Shown: piece by piece, positions 29,829 to 39,083 of the stretch | Layout: each line of letters starts with the position of its first letter | Numbering within the stretch: position 1 is the stretch's first letter | Source of the DNA: Acidobacteriota bacterium | GTDB lineage: Bacteria > Acidobacteriota > Vicinamibacteria > Vicinamibacterales > SCN-69-37 | Assembly: GCA_020853395.1 (NCBI GenBank) | Contig: JADYYY010000008.1 | Location: 85,889-147,530, forward strand | DNA: 61,642 nt | Reading direction: 5' to 3' | Translations under genes and position numbers: made by a program | The notes under the pieces: generated by a model | What the model was told of the DNA's origin: nothing | Database searches by the model: none | Seen by the model: only the letters and a program-made list of their open reading frames with translations

Positions 29829-30986
29829 TCACGCCCCCTGGCCTTCCAGCGTCCAGTCGGACACCCGCCGGGCGGCAGCCGGCACGGCGCCAGGCGATCC
29901 TTGCTGCGAGATGTTCAGCAGGATGCCCATCGCGACCAGGTTGATGAGCAGCGACGATCCGCCGTTGCTGACGAACGGCAGCGGAATCCCCTTCGTCGGC
30001 AGCAGCTTGGTGACCACGCTGATGTTGACGAAGGCCTGAAGGGCGATCATCGACGTCAGCCCGAGCGCCAGCAGCGAACCGAACCGATCCGGGGCGAGCA
30101 GCGAGGCGCGCAGCCCGCGCCAGGCGATCAGCACGAAGCACGCGAGCGTCAGCGTCGTGCCGACGAGCCCGAGCTCCTCGGCGATGACGGCGTAGATGAA
30201 GTCGGTGTGGGGCTCGGGGATGTAGTAGAGCTTCTCGATGCCCGCCATCAGGCCGCGGCCCAGCAGCCCGCCGGATCCGACGGCGTACAACGAGTGGATG
30301 ATCTGGAAGCCGTCGCCGAGCGGGTCCTGCCAAGGGTCGAGGAACGTCATCAGCCGGCGCCGGCGATACGACGATTCGAGGACGAAGACCGCCGCCGCCG
30401 GCACGAGGACCACCGCCGTCCAGATCAGGTAGCGATAGGCGAGCCCCGCCGTGAAGAGCATCACGACGACGATGCCGACGATGACGGCGGAGGTGCCGAA
30501 GTCCGGCTCGGCCAGCACGAGCGCCGTGAGGCCGAACGTCACGGCGCCGATCGGCAGGAGCGCGAAGGCCGGGTCGTTGACGCGGTGCATGCGCCTGTCG
30601 AGCACCGCCGCGGTAAACAGCACGATGACGAGCTTGGCGAGCTCGGACGGCTGGAGCGTGGCGACGCCCGCGAGCGTGATCCAGCGGTACGTGCCGTTGC
30701 GTGGATTGAAGAAGAACACCAGCACGAGCAGGCCCGCGGCCAGCGCGACGAGCGACCAGATCAGCGCCGGCCGCCGGTACTCGTGGTAGTCGCGCCGCAT
30801 CACGACGAGCATGACCGTGATGCCGAGCACGGCCCAGGCGAGCTGCTTGTACAGAAACCATGACGCCGCCTGGTACCTCGCCGCGGCCTGCACGGCCGAG
30901 GCGCTGTACACCATGACGACGCTCACGCTGACGAGCAGCAGCGTCGCGAGGAACAGCAGTTTGTCGGACTTCAGCGTTCGTGCCAT
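29829..30986 (-). CDS. ftsW: SEDS-family peptidoglycan glycosyltransferase FtsW
   Basis: This protein of about 385 aa has ten membrane segments and polymerises lipid II at the septum together with its cognate PBP. Conserved SEDS segments include SASAVQAA after TM1, LQPSELAKLVIVLF, AEPDFGTSAVI, QIIHSLYAVGSGGLLGRGL and the long periplasmic loop with YIPEPHTDFIYAVIAEELG. The C-terminus has LPFVSNGGSSLL. ATG at 30986 is used; an upstream in-frame TTG would run into the inverted repeat in the spacer. It is separated from murD by 185 bases, the only large gap in the cluster. Confidence 0.94.
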   Translation of the reverse strand: MARTLKSDKLLFLATLLLVSVSVVMVYSASAVQAAARYQAASWFLYKQLAWAVLGITVMLVVMRRDYHEYRRPALIWSLVALAAGLLVLVFFFNPRNGTYRWITLAGVATLQPSELAKLVIVLFTAAVLDRRMHRVNDPAFALLPIGAVTFGLTALVLAEPDFGTSAVIVGIVVVMLFTAGLAYRYLIWTAVVLVPAAAVFVLESSYRRRRLMTFLDPWQDPLGDGFQIIHSLYAVGSGGLLGRGLMAGIEKLYYIPEPHTDFIYAVIAEELGLVGTTLTLACFVLIAWRGLRASLLAPDRFGSLLALGLTSMIALQAFVNISVVTKLLPTKGIPLPFVSNGGSSLLINLVAMGILLNISQQGSPGAVPAAARRVSDWTLEGQGA

Positions 30987-31049
30987 CTCGTGTCGCTGCC
31001 TCAGCGATCTCGGCCGGACCGGTGCGGGCGCGGCCACCGCGCCGTCCGA

Positions 31050-31168
31050 AGCGGTCAACAGTCATCAGCCGGATTCGGATCCGGACATCCACCTCACGTG
31101 CCGACCCCGGCCCGTGTTCCCAGCGGTGGACTCCGTGTCGCTGCCCGAACTGATGACTGTTCACCGCT
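31050..31168. repeat. 19-bp inverted repeat in the murD-ftsW spacer
   Basis: Arms at 31050-31068 and 31150-31168 are reverse complements at 18 of 19 positions, with an 81-base middle. The right arm starts three bases beyond the murD stop, and the left arm ends about 64 bases before the ftsW ATG. On RNA it could form a long stem closing a branched loop. Confidence 0.75.
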
Positions 31169-31171
31169 CCG

Positions 31172-32560
31172 TCACATCGGCCCCCCTGCTCCCGTGCCGC
31201 GCCGGCGCGGCTCCGACGCCATCAGCCGCCGCGCCGCGGCCTTGAAGGCGCGCCCGCGCGCGGCGTAATCCGCGAACATGTCGAAGCTCGAGCAGCCCGG
31301 TGCGAGCAGCACCACGCCCTCGGGCTGCGCGAGGTGGAAGGCGCGATCGACGGCCTCGTCCATCGAGGCGGCGCGCACCACCGGCACGGTGCCGGCGAGC
31401 GCGGCCTCGATGCGATCGGCGGCCTCGCCAATCGCGACGACGGCGCTGGCGCGGCCCGCCACGATCGGCCGCAGGTCCTCGAAGGCGCCGCCCTTGTACC
31501 GCCCGCCCATGATCGGCACGACGCCGGCGCGCATGCTCTCGATGGCGCGGCCCGCCGCGGCGACGTTCGTCGCTTTCGAGTCGTTGACGAACCGCACGCG
31601 CCCGGCCGCGCCGACCTCTTCGAGCGTGTGCTCGAGGCCGCGGAACGCGGCGACCGCGCGGGCGATCGCCGCCGGCCGGGCGCCCGCCAGCGTGGCGGCC
31701 GCGGACGCGGCGAGCACGTCGCCGAGCAGGTGCCGTCCGGGCAACTGCACCGATGCCACCGGCAGGAGCGGCGTCGAGACGCCGCGCGTGCGCTTGACGA
31801 CCATCGCGTCCTCGACCGTCACGCCGTCGGCGAGCGGCTGGTCGAGCGCGAAATCGAACCGTTGCGCCGGCGCGCCGTCGGCCAGGGCCGTGGCCAGCGG
31901 ATCCTCCGCGTTGACCACCGCCCAGTCGGTGGCGGCCTGGTTGCGGAAGATTCGAGCCTTGGCCTGCGCGTACTCGTCGAACGACGCGTGCCGGTCGAGG
32001 TGGTCGGGCGAGAGGTTGAGGAGCACGGCGATCCAGGGATGGAACGTGTCGGTCGTCTCCAGTTGGAAACTGCTGACCTCGACGACGTGGATCGCGTCCG
32101 GCGTCGAGTCACCCACCTGCTCGCTCAGCGGCGGCCCGAGATTGCCGCCCGCGATCGCGCGATAGCCCGCCTCCTGGAGAATGCGCGAGATCAAGGTCGT
32201 CGTGGTCGACTTCCCCTTGGTTCCGGTAATCGCGATGATTCGGCCCGACAGCCAGCGCGACGCCAGCTCGATCTCGCCGATCACCGGAACGCCCGCGGCC
32301 CTTGCGGCGCGGAGCACCGCGAGATCGGCCGGCACGCCGGGACTGACGACCACGAGATCGGCGGTGGTGAAGAGCGCCTCGGGATGCGAGCCGAGCACCA
32401 GCCGGACGCCCGCCTCGCCGAGCGTGGCCGCGTCCTCGATCGCCGCCATGTCGGTCAGCGTCACGCGCGCGCCGCGCGCGGCGAGCAGCGTCGCGGCCGC
32501 GCGGCCGCTCCGGCCCGCGCCCACGACGACCGCCGCCCGTCCGTCCACCCTGAACGTCAT
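31172..32560 (-). CDS. murD: UDP-N-acetylmuramoylalanine--D-glutamate ligase
   Basis: This 462-aa Mur ligase adds D-Glu. The N-terminal UDP-site motif is [15 protein letters not shown], the ATP loop is [11 protein letters not shown], and [11 protein letters not shown] and FVNDSKATN (MurD-specific) follow, with [19 protein letters not shown] at the C-terminus. The ATG at 32560 is five bases after the mraY stop. The family is cytosolic and acts between MurC and MurE. Confidence 0.97.
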   Translation of the reverse strand: MTFRVDGRAAVVVGAGRSGRAAATLLAARGARVTLTDMAAIEDAATLGEAGVRLVLGSHPEALFTTADLVVVSPGVPADLAVLRAARAAGVPVIGEIELASRWLSGRIIAITGTKGKSTTTTLISRILQEAGYRAIAGGNLGPPLSEQVGDSTPDAIHVVEVSSFQLETTDTFHPWIAVLLNLSPDHLDRHASFDEYAQAKARIFRNQAATDWAVVNAEDPLATALADGAPAQRFDFALDQPLADGVTVEDAMVVKRTRGVSTPLLPVASVQLPGRHLLGDVLAASAAATLAGARPAAIARAVAAFRGLEHTLEEVGAAGRVRFVNDSKATNVAAAGRAIESMRAGVVPIMGGRYKGGAFEDLRPIVAGRASAVVAIGEAADRIEAALAGTVPVVRAASMDEAVDRAFHLAQPEGVVLLAPGCSSFDMFADYAARGRAFKAAARRLMASEPRRRGTGAGGPM

Positions 32561-32564
32561 CGCG

Positions 32565-33656
32565 TCACCTGAGCTTCAACGTCATGAGGCTGAAGAGCGC
32601 GAAGATGATCGCGAGAATCAGAAACCTCGTGATGACCTTCGGCTCCGCCCAGCCGATCAGCTCGAAGTGGTGATGGATCGGCGCCATGCGGAACACCCGC
32701 CGGCCCGTCAGCTTGTACGAGGCGACTTGAATCACGACCGACGCCGCCTCCATCACGAACACGCCGCCGACGATCGGCAAGAGCAGCTCCTGCTTGATCA
32801 GGATCGCCACCGTGCCGAGGGCGCCGCCGAGCGCGAGCGACCCGACGTCCCCCATGAACACGTCGGCCGGATGGGCGTTCCACCAGAGGAATCCGAGGCT
32901 TGCTCCCACGAGCGCGCCGCAGAAGATCGTCAGCTCGCCGACGCCGGGAAAGCGGATGATCAACAGGTACTCGGCGAACTCCTTGTGCCCGGTCACGTAC
33001 GTGAACGCGGTGAACGCGCACGCCGACACGGCGAACGTGCTGATCGCGAGCCCATCCAGGCCGTCGGTCAGGTTGACCGCGTTCGTCATGCTGACGAGCA
33101 CGAGCGCGGCGAACGGCACGTACCACCAGCCGAGGTCGGGGATGAGCCGCTTGAAGAACGGGAAGATGAGGCGCAGGCTGTAGGCCGGCGGCGTTTGATC
33201 GGAGAGCCACACGAGCGTGAGCCCGACGGCGATCGCCACGGCCACCTGCCCGAGCAGCTTGTAGCGGGCGAACAGCCCGTGATGGCTGTGACGGGTGATC
33301 TTCAGGTAGTCGTCGACGAACCCGATGGCGCCGAAGGCCGCCGTCGCGAGCAGCGCGATCCACACGTAGCGGTTCGTGAGGTTCGCCCAGAGCACGGTCG
33401 GCACGAACACCGCCGTCAGGATGAGCAGCCCGCCCATCGTCGGCGTGCCCGCCTTCGCTTTGTGGCTGGCGGGCCCGTCCTGACGGATGACCTGCCCGAT
33501 CTGGAACGTCCGCAGGCGCCTGATGAACCAGGGGCCGAGCAGCAGGCTCAGCGCGAGCGCCGTCAGGCTCGCGGCTGCCGTCCGGAACGTGATGTATTGC
33601 ACGACGTTCAGCGCGGAGAACTGCTCGTGCAGCGGAAAGAGGAGGTGGTACAGCAA
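32565..33656 (-). CDS. mraY: phospho-N-acetylmuramoyl-pentapeptide transferase
   Basis: This 363-aa polytopic enzyme forms lipid I from UDP-MurNAc-pentapeptide and undecaprenyl phosphate. Diagnostic motifs are the GTPTMGG loop, [10 protein letters not shown] with the catalytic DD pair, [32 protein letters not shown] and the C-terminal MAPIHHHFE histidine triad. The apparent start is TTG at 33656, the base after the murF stop, giving [12 protein letters not shown] as in other MraY N-termini. Confidence 0.96.
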   Translation of the reverse strand: MLYHLLFPLHEQFSALNVVQYITFRTAAASLTALALSLLLGPWFIRRLRTFQIGQVIRQDGPASHKAKAGTPTMGGLLILTAVFVPTVLWANLTNRYVWIALLATAAFGAIGFVDDYLKITRHSHHGLFARYKLLGQVAVAIAVGLTLVWLSDQTPPAYSLRLIFPFFKRLIPDLGWWYVPFAALVLVSMTNAVNLTDGLDGLAISTFAVSACAFTAFTYVTGHKEFAEYLLIIRFPGVGELTIFCGALVGASLGFLWWNAHPADVFMGDVGSLALGGALGTVAILIKQELLLPIVGGVFVMEAASVVIQVASYKLTGRRVFRMAPIHHHFELIGWAEPKVITRFLILAIIFALFSLMTLKLR

Positions 33657-35060
33657 TCAGGCCACCTCCAGCAGATGATCCGCAACGATGTCCGTCCTCG
33701 TGCCGCGTGAGCCCTTGACGAGGACGAGGTCGCCTGGCTCGACGAGCGAGGCCACGGCGCGAGCCGCGGCGGCGCTGTCCGGAAACCGCAGGATCCGATC
33801 GCGCGCAAGGCCGCCGGCGATCGCACCGTCCACGAGCCCGGATGCCGGTTCGCCGCCGATCACGACGAGGCTGGCGACGGCGCTGGCCGCCGTCCGGCCG
33901 CACCGCTCGTGCAGCGCGCGCGATCGCTCGCCGAGCTCGAGCATCTCACCCAGCACGGCGATGCGGCGGCCGGCGACGGGCGTCGCCGCCATCGCCCGCA
34001 GCATCGCGTCGACCGCGGCGGGGCTCGCGTTGTACGAGTCGTCCACGAGCCGGGCACCGTTGGCGAGCCGCGTGACGCGGCCACGGCGCGCGACCGCTTC
34101 GACCGATTCGACGACGCGCTCGACGTCGGCCAGGTCGATGCCGAACTCGACGGCCACGGCCACGGCGGCAAGGACGTTGGCCAGTTGCGCCCGGCCCGGC
34201 AGCCGCACCTTCAGCCGCAGCCGCCCTCGCGGAGTGCGGACGTTCGCGGTCGTGCCGTCGAACCCGGCATCGGTCACCTGCTCGGCCCGGACGTCGGCCT
34301 CGGCCGTTTCGCCGAAGAGCACGCGCCGAGCCGGGGCGTGGCGCACGTGCGCCATCACGAGCGGGTCGTCGGCATTGGCCACGACGAGCGTCGAGGCGTC
34401 GGCTCCCTCGAGGATCTCCGCCTTGGCACGCGCGATCGCCTCGGCCGATCCGAAGTAGCCGAGGTGCGCGTCGCCGACGTTCGTCCAGACGCGAACCTGG
34501 GGTTCGGCGATCTCCACGAGGCGGCGAATCTCGCCGGCGTGGTTCATCCCGAGCTCGACGACCGCGACGTCCGGCCCATGGCGCAGCTCGAGCAGCGAGA
34601 GCGGCAGGCCGATGTGGTTGTTCAGATTGCCCGGATTCCGGAACACGCGGAACCGCGTGGCGAGCAGATCCGCCGTGACTTCCTTGGTCGTCGTCTTCCC
34701 GGCACTGCCGGTGATCGCGACCACGCGGGCGTGTGATGCCCGTCGCACGGCCTGCGCGAGGCGTTGCAGCGCGAGGAGCGTGTCGTCCACGAGAATCACG
34801 ACGGCGTGATCCAGCGCGTGCTCGGGCTGGCGCGAGACGACGACGCCGGTGGCGCCGGCGTCGACCGCCTGCGGCACGAACGCGTGCGCGTCGAACCGCG
34901 GCCCGGAGAGCGCGACGAACAGCGCGTCGGCTCCGGTGGCGCGCGAGTCGGTCGACACGCGCGCGAACACGCGATCGGCGGGCCCCGCCACCAGCCGTCC
35001 GTGCGTGGCCTGGACGACCATGGCCGCCGTCAGCGCGACTGCGCCGGCCGGCAGCGTCAT
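33657..35060 (-). CDS. murF: UDP-N-acetylmuramoyl-tripeptide--D-alanyl-D-alanine ligase
   Basis: This 467-aa Mur ligase adds the D-Ala-D-Ala dipeptide. An N-terminal substrate domain with STDSRATGADALFVAL precedes the ATP loop ITGSAGKTTTK, LELRHGPDVAVVELGMNHAGEI and DDSYNASPAAVDAML, the MurF hallmark. A PGDLVLVKGSRGTR segment closes the protein. The ATG overlaps the murE stop (ATGA). No ddl gene is present in the cluster to make its dipeptide. Confidence 0.96.
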   Translation of the reverse strand: MTLPAGAVALTAAMVVQATHGRLVAGPADRVFARVSTDSRATGADALFVALSGPRFDAHAFVPQAVDAGATGVVVSRQPEHALDHAVVILVDDTLLALQRLAQAVRRASHARVVAITGSAGKTTTKEVTADLLATRFRVFRNPGNLNNHIGLPLSLLELRHGPDVAVVELGMNHAGEIRRLVEIAEPQVRVWTNVGDAHLGYFGSAEAIARAKAEILEGADASTLVVANADDPLVMAHVRHAPARRVLFGETAEADVRAEQVTDAGFDGTTANVRTPRGRLRLKVRLPGRAQLANVLAAVAVAVEFGIDLADVERVVESVEAVARRGRVTRLANGARLVDDSYNASPAAVDAMLRAMAATPVAGRRIAVLGEMLELGERSRALHERCGRTAASAVASLVVIGGEPASGLVDGAIAGGLARDRILRFPDSAAAARAVASLVEPGDLVLVKGSRGTRTDIVADHLLEVA

Positions 35061-36583
35061 GCGCTCGCCTCCGCACGCCGGCGCGCCAGCGCCGTGCGCG
35101 CCACCTCGACGTCGTCGAACGGCAGCGAGCGGTCGGCGACGATCTGGTACTTCTCGTGCCCCTTGCCGGCGATGACGACAAGGTCGGCTGGCCGGGCCGA
35201 CCGCACGGCGAACTCGATGGCGCTGCGACGATCGGGGTTGCGCACGTACGGCGCATCGGCGCGACCCGGCCGCGCCGGATCGAGGGCCGGCGCCAGCCCG
35301 CGCACGATCTCGTCGATGATCCGCTGCGGGTCCTCCGAGCGCGGGTTGTCGGACGTGACGACGACGAGATCGCTGAGGCGACCCGCAACGGCCCCCATCA
35401 GCGGCCGCTTGGATCGATCGCGATCGCCGCCGCAGCCGAACACCGTGATCAGGCGGCCAGCCGCCAGCGGCCTCACGGTCTCGAGCAGGTGCTTCAACGC
35501 GTCATCGGTGTGCGCGTAGTCCACGACGACGCGCACGTCGTCGGCCGCGGTCGAGACGACCTGGAAGCGGCCGGGCACCGACTGCAGCGCGGCGAGGCCG
35601 CGGGCGATCGCATCGGTGGGCACGTCGAGCGCGAGCGCGGCAGCGACGACCCCGAGGACGTTGTACGCGTTGGCGCGGCCGACGAGCGGCGAGCGCAGGC
35701 TGAGCGGACCGCGCGGGCTGTCGATCTCGAGGGTCAGACCGTCGAGCGTCGAGTCCAGGCGCCGGACCCGGACGTCGGCGGCGCGGTCGATCGCGTACGT
35801 CACGACGTTCGTGCGGCGCGCGGCCAGCTCGACACCGCGCGGATCGTCCACGTTGACGATCGACGGCGCGCCGGCCGGCAGCATGTCGAAGAGCCGCCGC
35901 TTGGCCGCGAAGTACTGCGTCATGTCGCCGTGGAAGTCGAGATGATCGCGCGTGAGGTTCGTGAAGATCGCCGCGCGGAATCTGAGGTAGTCCACGCGGT
36001 GCAATGCGAGCGCGTGCGACGACACTTCCATGGCGCAGGCGCGGCATCCGCGCGTGAGCATCTCGCGGAGGAGCCGGTGGATCTCCGAGGCCTCGGGCGT
36101 CGTGTGCCCGGCATCCCGCTCGTCGGCGGGCGACGGTCCGACGCGAACGCTGACCGTGCCCAGCCGGCCGCAGGGCGAGCCCGCGGCGTCCAGCACCGCG
36201 CTCAAGAGGTAGGTCGTTGTCGTCTTGCCGTTCGTGCCGGTGACGCCGATGACGGAGAGCGACTCGCTCGGACGGCCATAGACGAGGTGCGAGATCTCGG
36301 CGAGCGCAAGGCGCGCGTCGGTGGTCGGAAGCCAGACGCCGGATGCGGCCGGCTCCGATTCCGAGACGACCGCGACGGCGCCGCGCTTGAGCGCGTCGGC
36401 GGCGAACGACGTGGCATCCACGCGCTGGCCGCGAATGGCGACGAAAACGGCTCCGCGCGTGACCGCACGGGAATCGTGCGTCACGCCCGTGACGGCGACG
36501 TCCTGCCGGCCCGCGCGCTCCACGCGCGTCCGGGCGTCCGGCGCCAGCGTCCGAGCCGATCCCGCCAGTGCGCCCAAGGTCAT
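35057..36583 (-). CDS. murE: UDP-N-acetylmuramoyl-tripeptide synthetase, meso-diaminopimelate type
   Basis: This 508-aa Mur ligase adds the third stem-peptide residue. It carries VTHDSRAVTRGAVFVAI, the ATP loop VTGTNGKTTTTYLL, MEVSSHALAL and FTNLTRDHLDFHG. The SDNPRSEDP motif is decisive: DNPR marks meso-diaminopimelate enzymes, as in E. coli, and indicates mDAP peptidoglycan. The ATG at 36583 overlaps the PBP stop; the longer open frame upstream is a shadow of that gene. The N-terminus is somewhat short before the first conserved segment. Confidence 0.96.
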   Translation of the reverse strand: MTLGALAGSARTLAPDARTRVERAGRQDVAVTGVTHDSRAVTRGAVFVAIRGQRVDATSFAADALKRGAVAVVSESEPAASGVWLPTTDARLALAEISHLVYGRPSESLSVIGVTGTNGKTTTTYLLSAVLDAAGSPCGRLGTVSVRVGPSPADERDAGHTTPEASEIHRLLREMLTRGCRACAMEVSSHALALHRVDYLRFRAAIFTNLTRDHLDFHGDMTQYFAAKRRLFDMLPAGAPSIVNVDDPRGVELAARRTNVVTYAIDRAADVRVRRLDSTLDGLTLEIDSPRGPLSLRSPLVGRANAYNVLGVVAAALALDVPTDAIARGLAALQSVPGRFQVVSTAADDVRVVVDYAHTDDALKHLLETVRPLAAGRLITVFGCGGDRDRSKRPLMGAVAGRLSDLVVVTSDNPRSEDPQRIIDEIVRGLAPALDPARPGRADAPYVRNPDRRSAIEFAVRSARPADLVVIAGKGHEKYQIVADRSLPFDDVEVARTALARRRAEASA

Positions 36584-38685
36584 GGAACTCCCAGACCGGC
36601 GCTCGCGCCGGCCAGCGTCTCCGTCAGTTCCAGCGCCGCCCACGTGCCCGAGCCGAGCGGTTCGCCGGGCGCGGGCGTCTGGCGGGCGACGAGGCCATCG
36701 CCGTGGAGCCGAACGGCTGCGCCGGCGCGCGTGAGGACGCGCACCGCCTCGCGGGCGCCCAGCCCGATCACGTTGGGCATCACGGGCGAGCTGCTCGTGG
36801 CCGCCGAGGCGATCAGCACCATCGGCGTGGGCACGGGCCGGGCCGGCAGGAGCCGGTCGGACGCGTTGATCAAGACCGGCGGCGCCGGGTCCACGCTGGG
36901 CGGCACGCCGGCGAGCTGGAGCGCGGCCTCGGCGATCCGTTTGAAGATCGGGGCCGCGACGGTGCCACCGAAATGGCCCTTGGCACGGGGCGTGTCGATG
37001 ACGACGAGGATCGTGAACCTCGGTTTGCGCGACGGGACGAAGCCCACGAACGAGGCGTTGAACGCCGTCGGCGAGTACGCGCCGTCGATCAGCTTGTGGG
37101 CCGTGCCGGTCTTGCCGGCGACCTGGTAGCGATCGAGGCTGGCGGCGCGGGCCGTGCCCCGCGGCGAGACGACGCCCTCCATGATGTCGGTCAGGGTCGC
37201 GACCGTCGCGCTGCTGATCGCGCGCCGGACGACCTTCGGCCGGACGGGCTCGATGCGTCCGTCGCGCACGACGGCTCGCACGAGATGCGGCTCCATCAGC
37301 AGGCCGCCGTTGGCGACGGCGCTCACGGCCGTCACCATCTGGAGCGGCGTGACGCCCACCTGATAGCCCATCGACACCGACGCAAGTCCGCTTTCGTTGA
37401 GGGCGGCCGGCTGCCAGATGCCGCGGCTCTGTCCCGCGAAGTAGGCCGGTGCAATGGATTCGCCAAACCCGAAGCGGTGGACGTACTTGGTGAGCCGATC
37501 GATGCCGGTGCGCAGACCGACTTTGATCGCGCCGACATTGCTCGACTTCACGATCACGTCCGCGAACGTCAGCACGCCGTAGTTGTGCCCGGCCGCCTCG
37601 GTGATGGGCTTGCGGCTGCCGATCCTGATGACGCCGGGGTTCGTGTCGATGAGCTCGTCGACGGAGACGACGCCTTCCTCGAGCGCGGCGGACGCGGTGA
37701 CGATCTTGAACGTCGAGCCGGGCTCGTAGACGTCCTGCACGGCGCGGTTCCGGCGGGCGTCCGGAACGGACCGCCCGACCGCATTCGGATTGAACGTCGG
37801 GTAGTTGGCCAGCGCGAGGATCTCGCCGGTCGCCGGATCCATGACGAGCGCGCTGCCGCCCTCGGCCCGGTTCTCCTCGACCCCGGCCTTCAGCTCGCGT
37901 TCGACGATGTGCTGGAGGTAGAGATCCAGCGTCAGTTGCACGGTGGCGCCGTCGACGGGCGTCCGTTCGACGCGCGATTCCAGCCGCTGCCCCTTCGCAT
38001 CGACCTGCGCGAACGCGCGGCCGTCCGTGCCGCGGATGAGCTCGTCGAGCGCGTACTCGAGCCCGCCCTGCCCGTTGTTGTCGAGGCCGACGAAGCCGAG
38101 CACGTGGGCGCCGAGCTCCATCCTCGGGTAGTAGCGGCGCGTGTCGGTCTGCGTGACGATGCCCGGCAGCTTCAGCGCGCGCACGCGATCGACCTGCGCC
38201 GGCGAGACGGCCCTCGAGCGGCGGACGAGCGCCCAATCGCCGTCGCCGGTGAGCCTCGCCTGGAGCTCTTCGCGTTCGCGGAGCGAGCAGTCACCGAGCG
38301 CCTGGCACAGCGCGCGCGCGGTGGCCGCCGGATCCTTGATGCGGCTCGGCGCGGCGGCAATCGACTCCGCCTCGACGGAATAGGCGAGCAGCCGGCCCTG
38401 CCGGTCGACGATGTCGCCGCGCAGTGCCTCGAGCGGAATCGAGCGCTGCTGATTGCGACGGGCGCGCTGCGTCAGCTCCTCGTGCTGGAACACCTGGAGC
38501 TGCACGAGCCGCGCCTCGATCCCGACCACCCAGACGGCCGCGGCGCCCAGCACGACCAGCAGCCGCCGCTTGAGGTGCGCACGCCACGCCGACTCGTACG
38601 CATCGGATGGCCGCTCCGTCGTGACGAGCGGATCGAGCGAGGCCCGCTGCGCGCGAAAGCCGTGAGGCAGGCCGGGGATCCGCAT
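36580..38685 (-). CDS. class B penicillin-binding protein (FtsI-like transpeptidase) with C-terminal PASTA domain
   Basis: This 701-aa septal-type transpeptidase cross-links peptidoglycan in partnership with FtsW. The membrane helix is about residues 41-57, followed by the dimerisation domain (RGDIVDRQGRLLAYS). The transpeptidase catalytic motifs are STFK (S324-K327), SSN (381-383) and KTG (525-527). One PASTA domain occupies about 636-690 (MPNVIGLGAREAVRVL... with the P.PGEPL turn), a feature of Gram-positive SpoVD/PBP2x-type proteins and some Gram-negative phyla. The ATG shares its last base with the ftsL stop. Start and operon position argue for an FtsI role. Confidence 0.94.
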   Translation of the reverse strand: MRIPGLPHGFRAQRASLDPLVTTERPSDAYESAWRAHLKRRLLVVLGAAAVWVVGIEARLVQLQVFQHEELTQRARRNQQRSIPLEALRGDIVDRQGRLLAYSVEAESIAAAPSRIKDPAATARALCQALGDCSLREREELQARLTGDGDWALVRRSRAVSPAQVDRVRALKLPGIVTQTDTRRYYPRMELGAHVLGFVGLDNNGQGGLEYALDELIRGTDGRAFAQVDAKGQRLESRVERTPVDGATVQLTLDLYLQHIVERELKAGVEENRAEGGSALVMDPATGEILALANYPTFNPNAVGRSVPDARRNRAVQDVYEPGSTFKIVTASAALEEGVVSVDELIDTNPGVIRIGSRKPITEAAGHNYGVLTFADVIVKSSNVGAIKVGLRTGIDRLTKYVHRFGFGESIAPAYFAGQSRGIWQPAALNESGLASVSMGYQVGVTPLQMVTAVSAVANGGLLMEPHLVRAVVRDGRIEPVRPKVVRRAISSATVATLTDIMEGVVSPRGTARAASLDRYQVAGKTGTAHKLIDGAYSPTAFNASFVGFVPSRKPRFTILVVIDTPRAKGHFGGTVAAPIFKRIAEAALQLAGVPPSVDPAPPVLINASDRLLPARPVPTPMVLIASAATSSSPVMPNVIGLGAREAVRVLTRAGAAVRLHGDGLVARQTPAPGEPLGSGTWAALELTETLAGASAGLGVP

Positions 38686-39083
38686 CAGGGCATCCCCGTC
38701 GCGCGGGCGACCATGGCCGGCGGCGGCGTGGCGACGCGCGCACGCTCGATGACGACGGTCTCGGCGAGCGTCGGCGCGCGCAGGCCCAGCTCACGCGTCG
38801 CGCGCAGCTCGATCACGTCCGGCGCGCGCAGGACTTCGAGGTTGAGCCGGAGCTTGCGGTTGACCGCTTCCTCCTTGGCGCGCTCCACGCGGAGCGCTTC
38901 GATGCGCATGCTGTGCGTGCGCGTCTGGAAGTGCTGCCAAGCCGAGAAGAGCAGCATGCCGACGGCGAGCGACGCGAGGGCGACGATCCGCCGGAACTCC
39001 CGCTTCTGCTGCAGGTCGTGCTCCCGGACGACGGGGTTGTTCCGGATGTCCTTGCGGACGGCGTACGTGAGGTCGATGCTCAT
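38685..39083 (-). CDS. ftsL: cell division protein FtsL
   Basis: This 132-aa bitopic protein has a cytosolic tail (about 1-31), a membrane helix (about 33-50) and a periplasmic leucine-zipper-like coiled coil (about 55-95). A short tail containing APTLAETVVIERAR follows. Size, topology and position between rsmH and the PBP gene identify it; sequence conservation in FtsL is generally low. It bridges FtsQ/FtsB to FtsW-PBP. A purine-rich GAGAGGG ribosome site precedes the ATG at 39083. Confidence 0.88.
   Translation of the reverse strand: MSIDLTYAVRKDIRNNPVVREHDLQQKREFRRIVALASLAVGMLLFSAWQHFQTRTHSMRIEALRVERAKEEAVNRKLRLNLEVLRAPDVIELRATRELGLRAPTLAETVVIERARVATPPPAMVARATGMP

Noticed and set aside
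30987..31058. N-terminal extension of FtsW to TTG 31058
   Set aside because: The extra residues are low-complexity, lack an RBS and run into the inverted-repeat arm; ATG 30986 begins the usual FtsW N-terminus.
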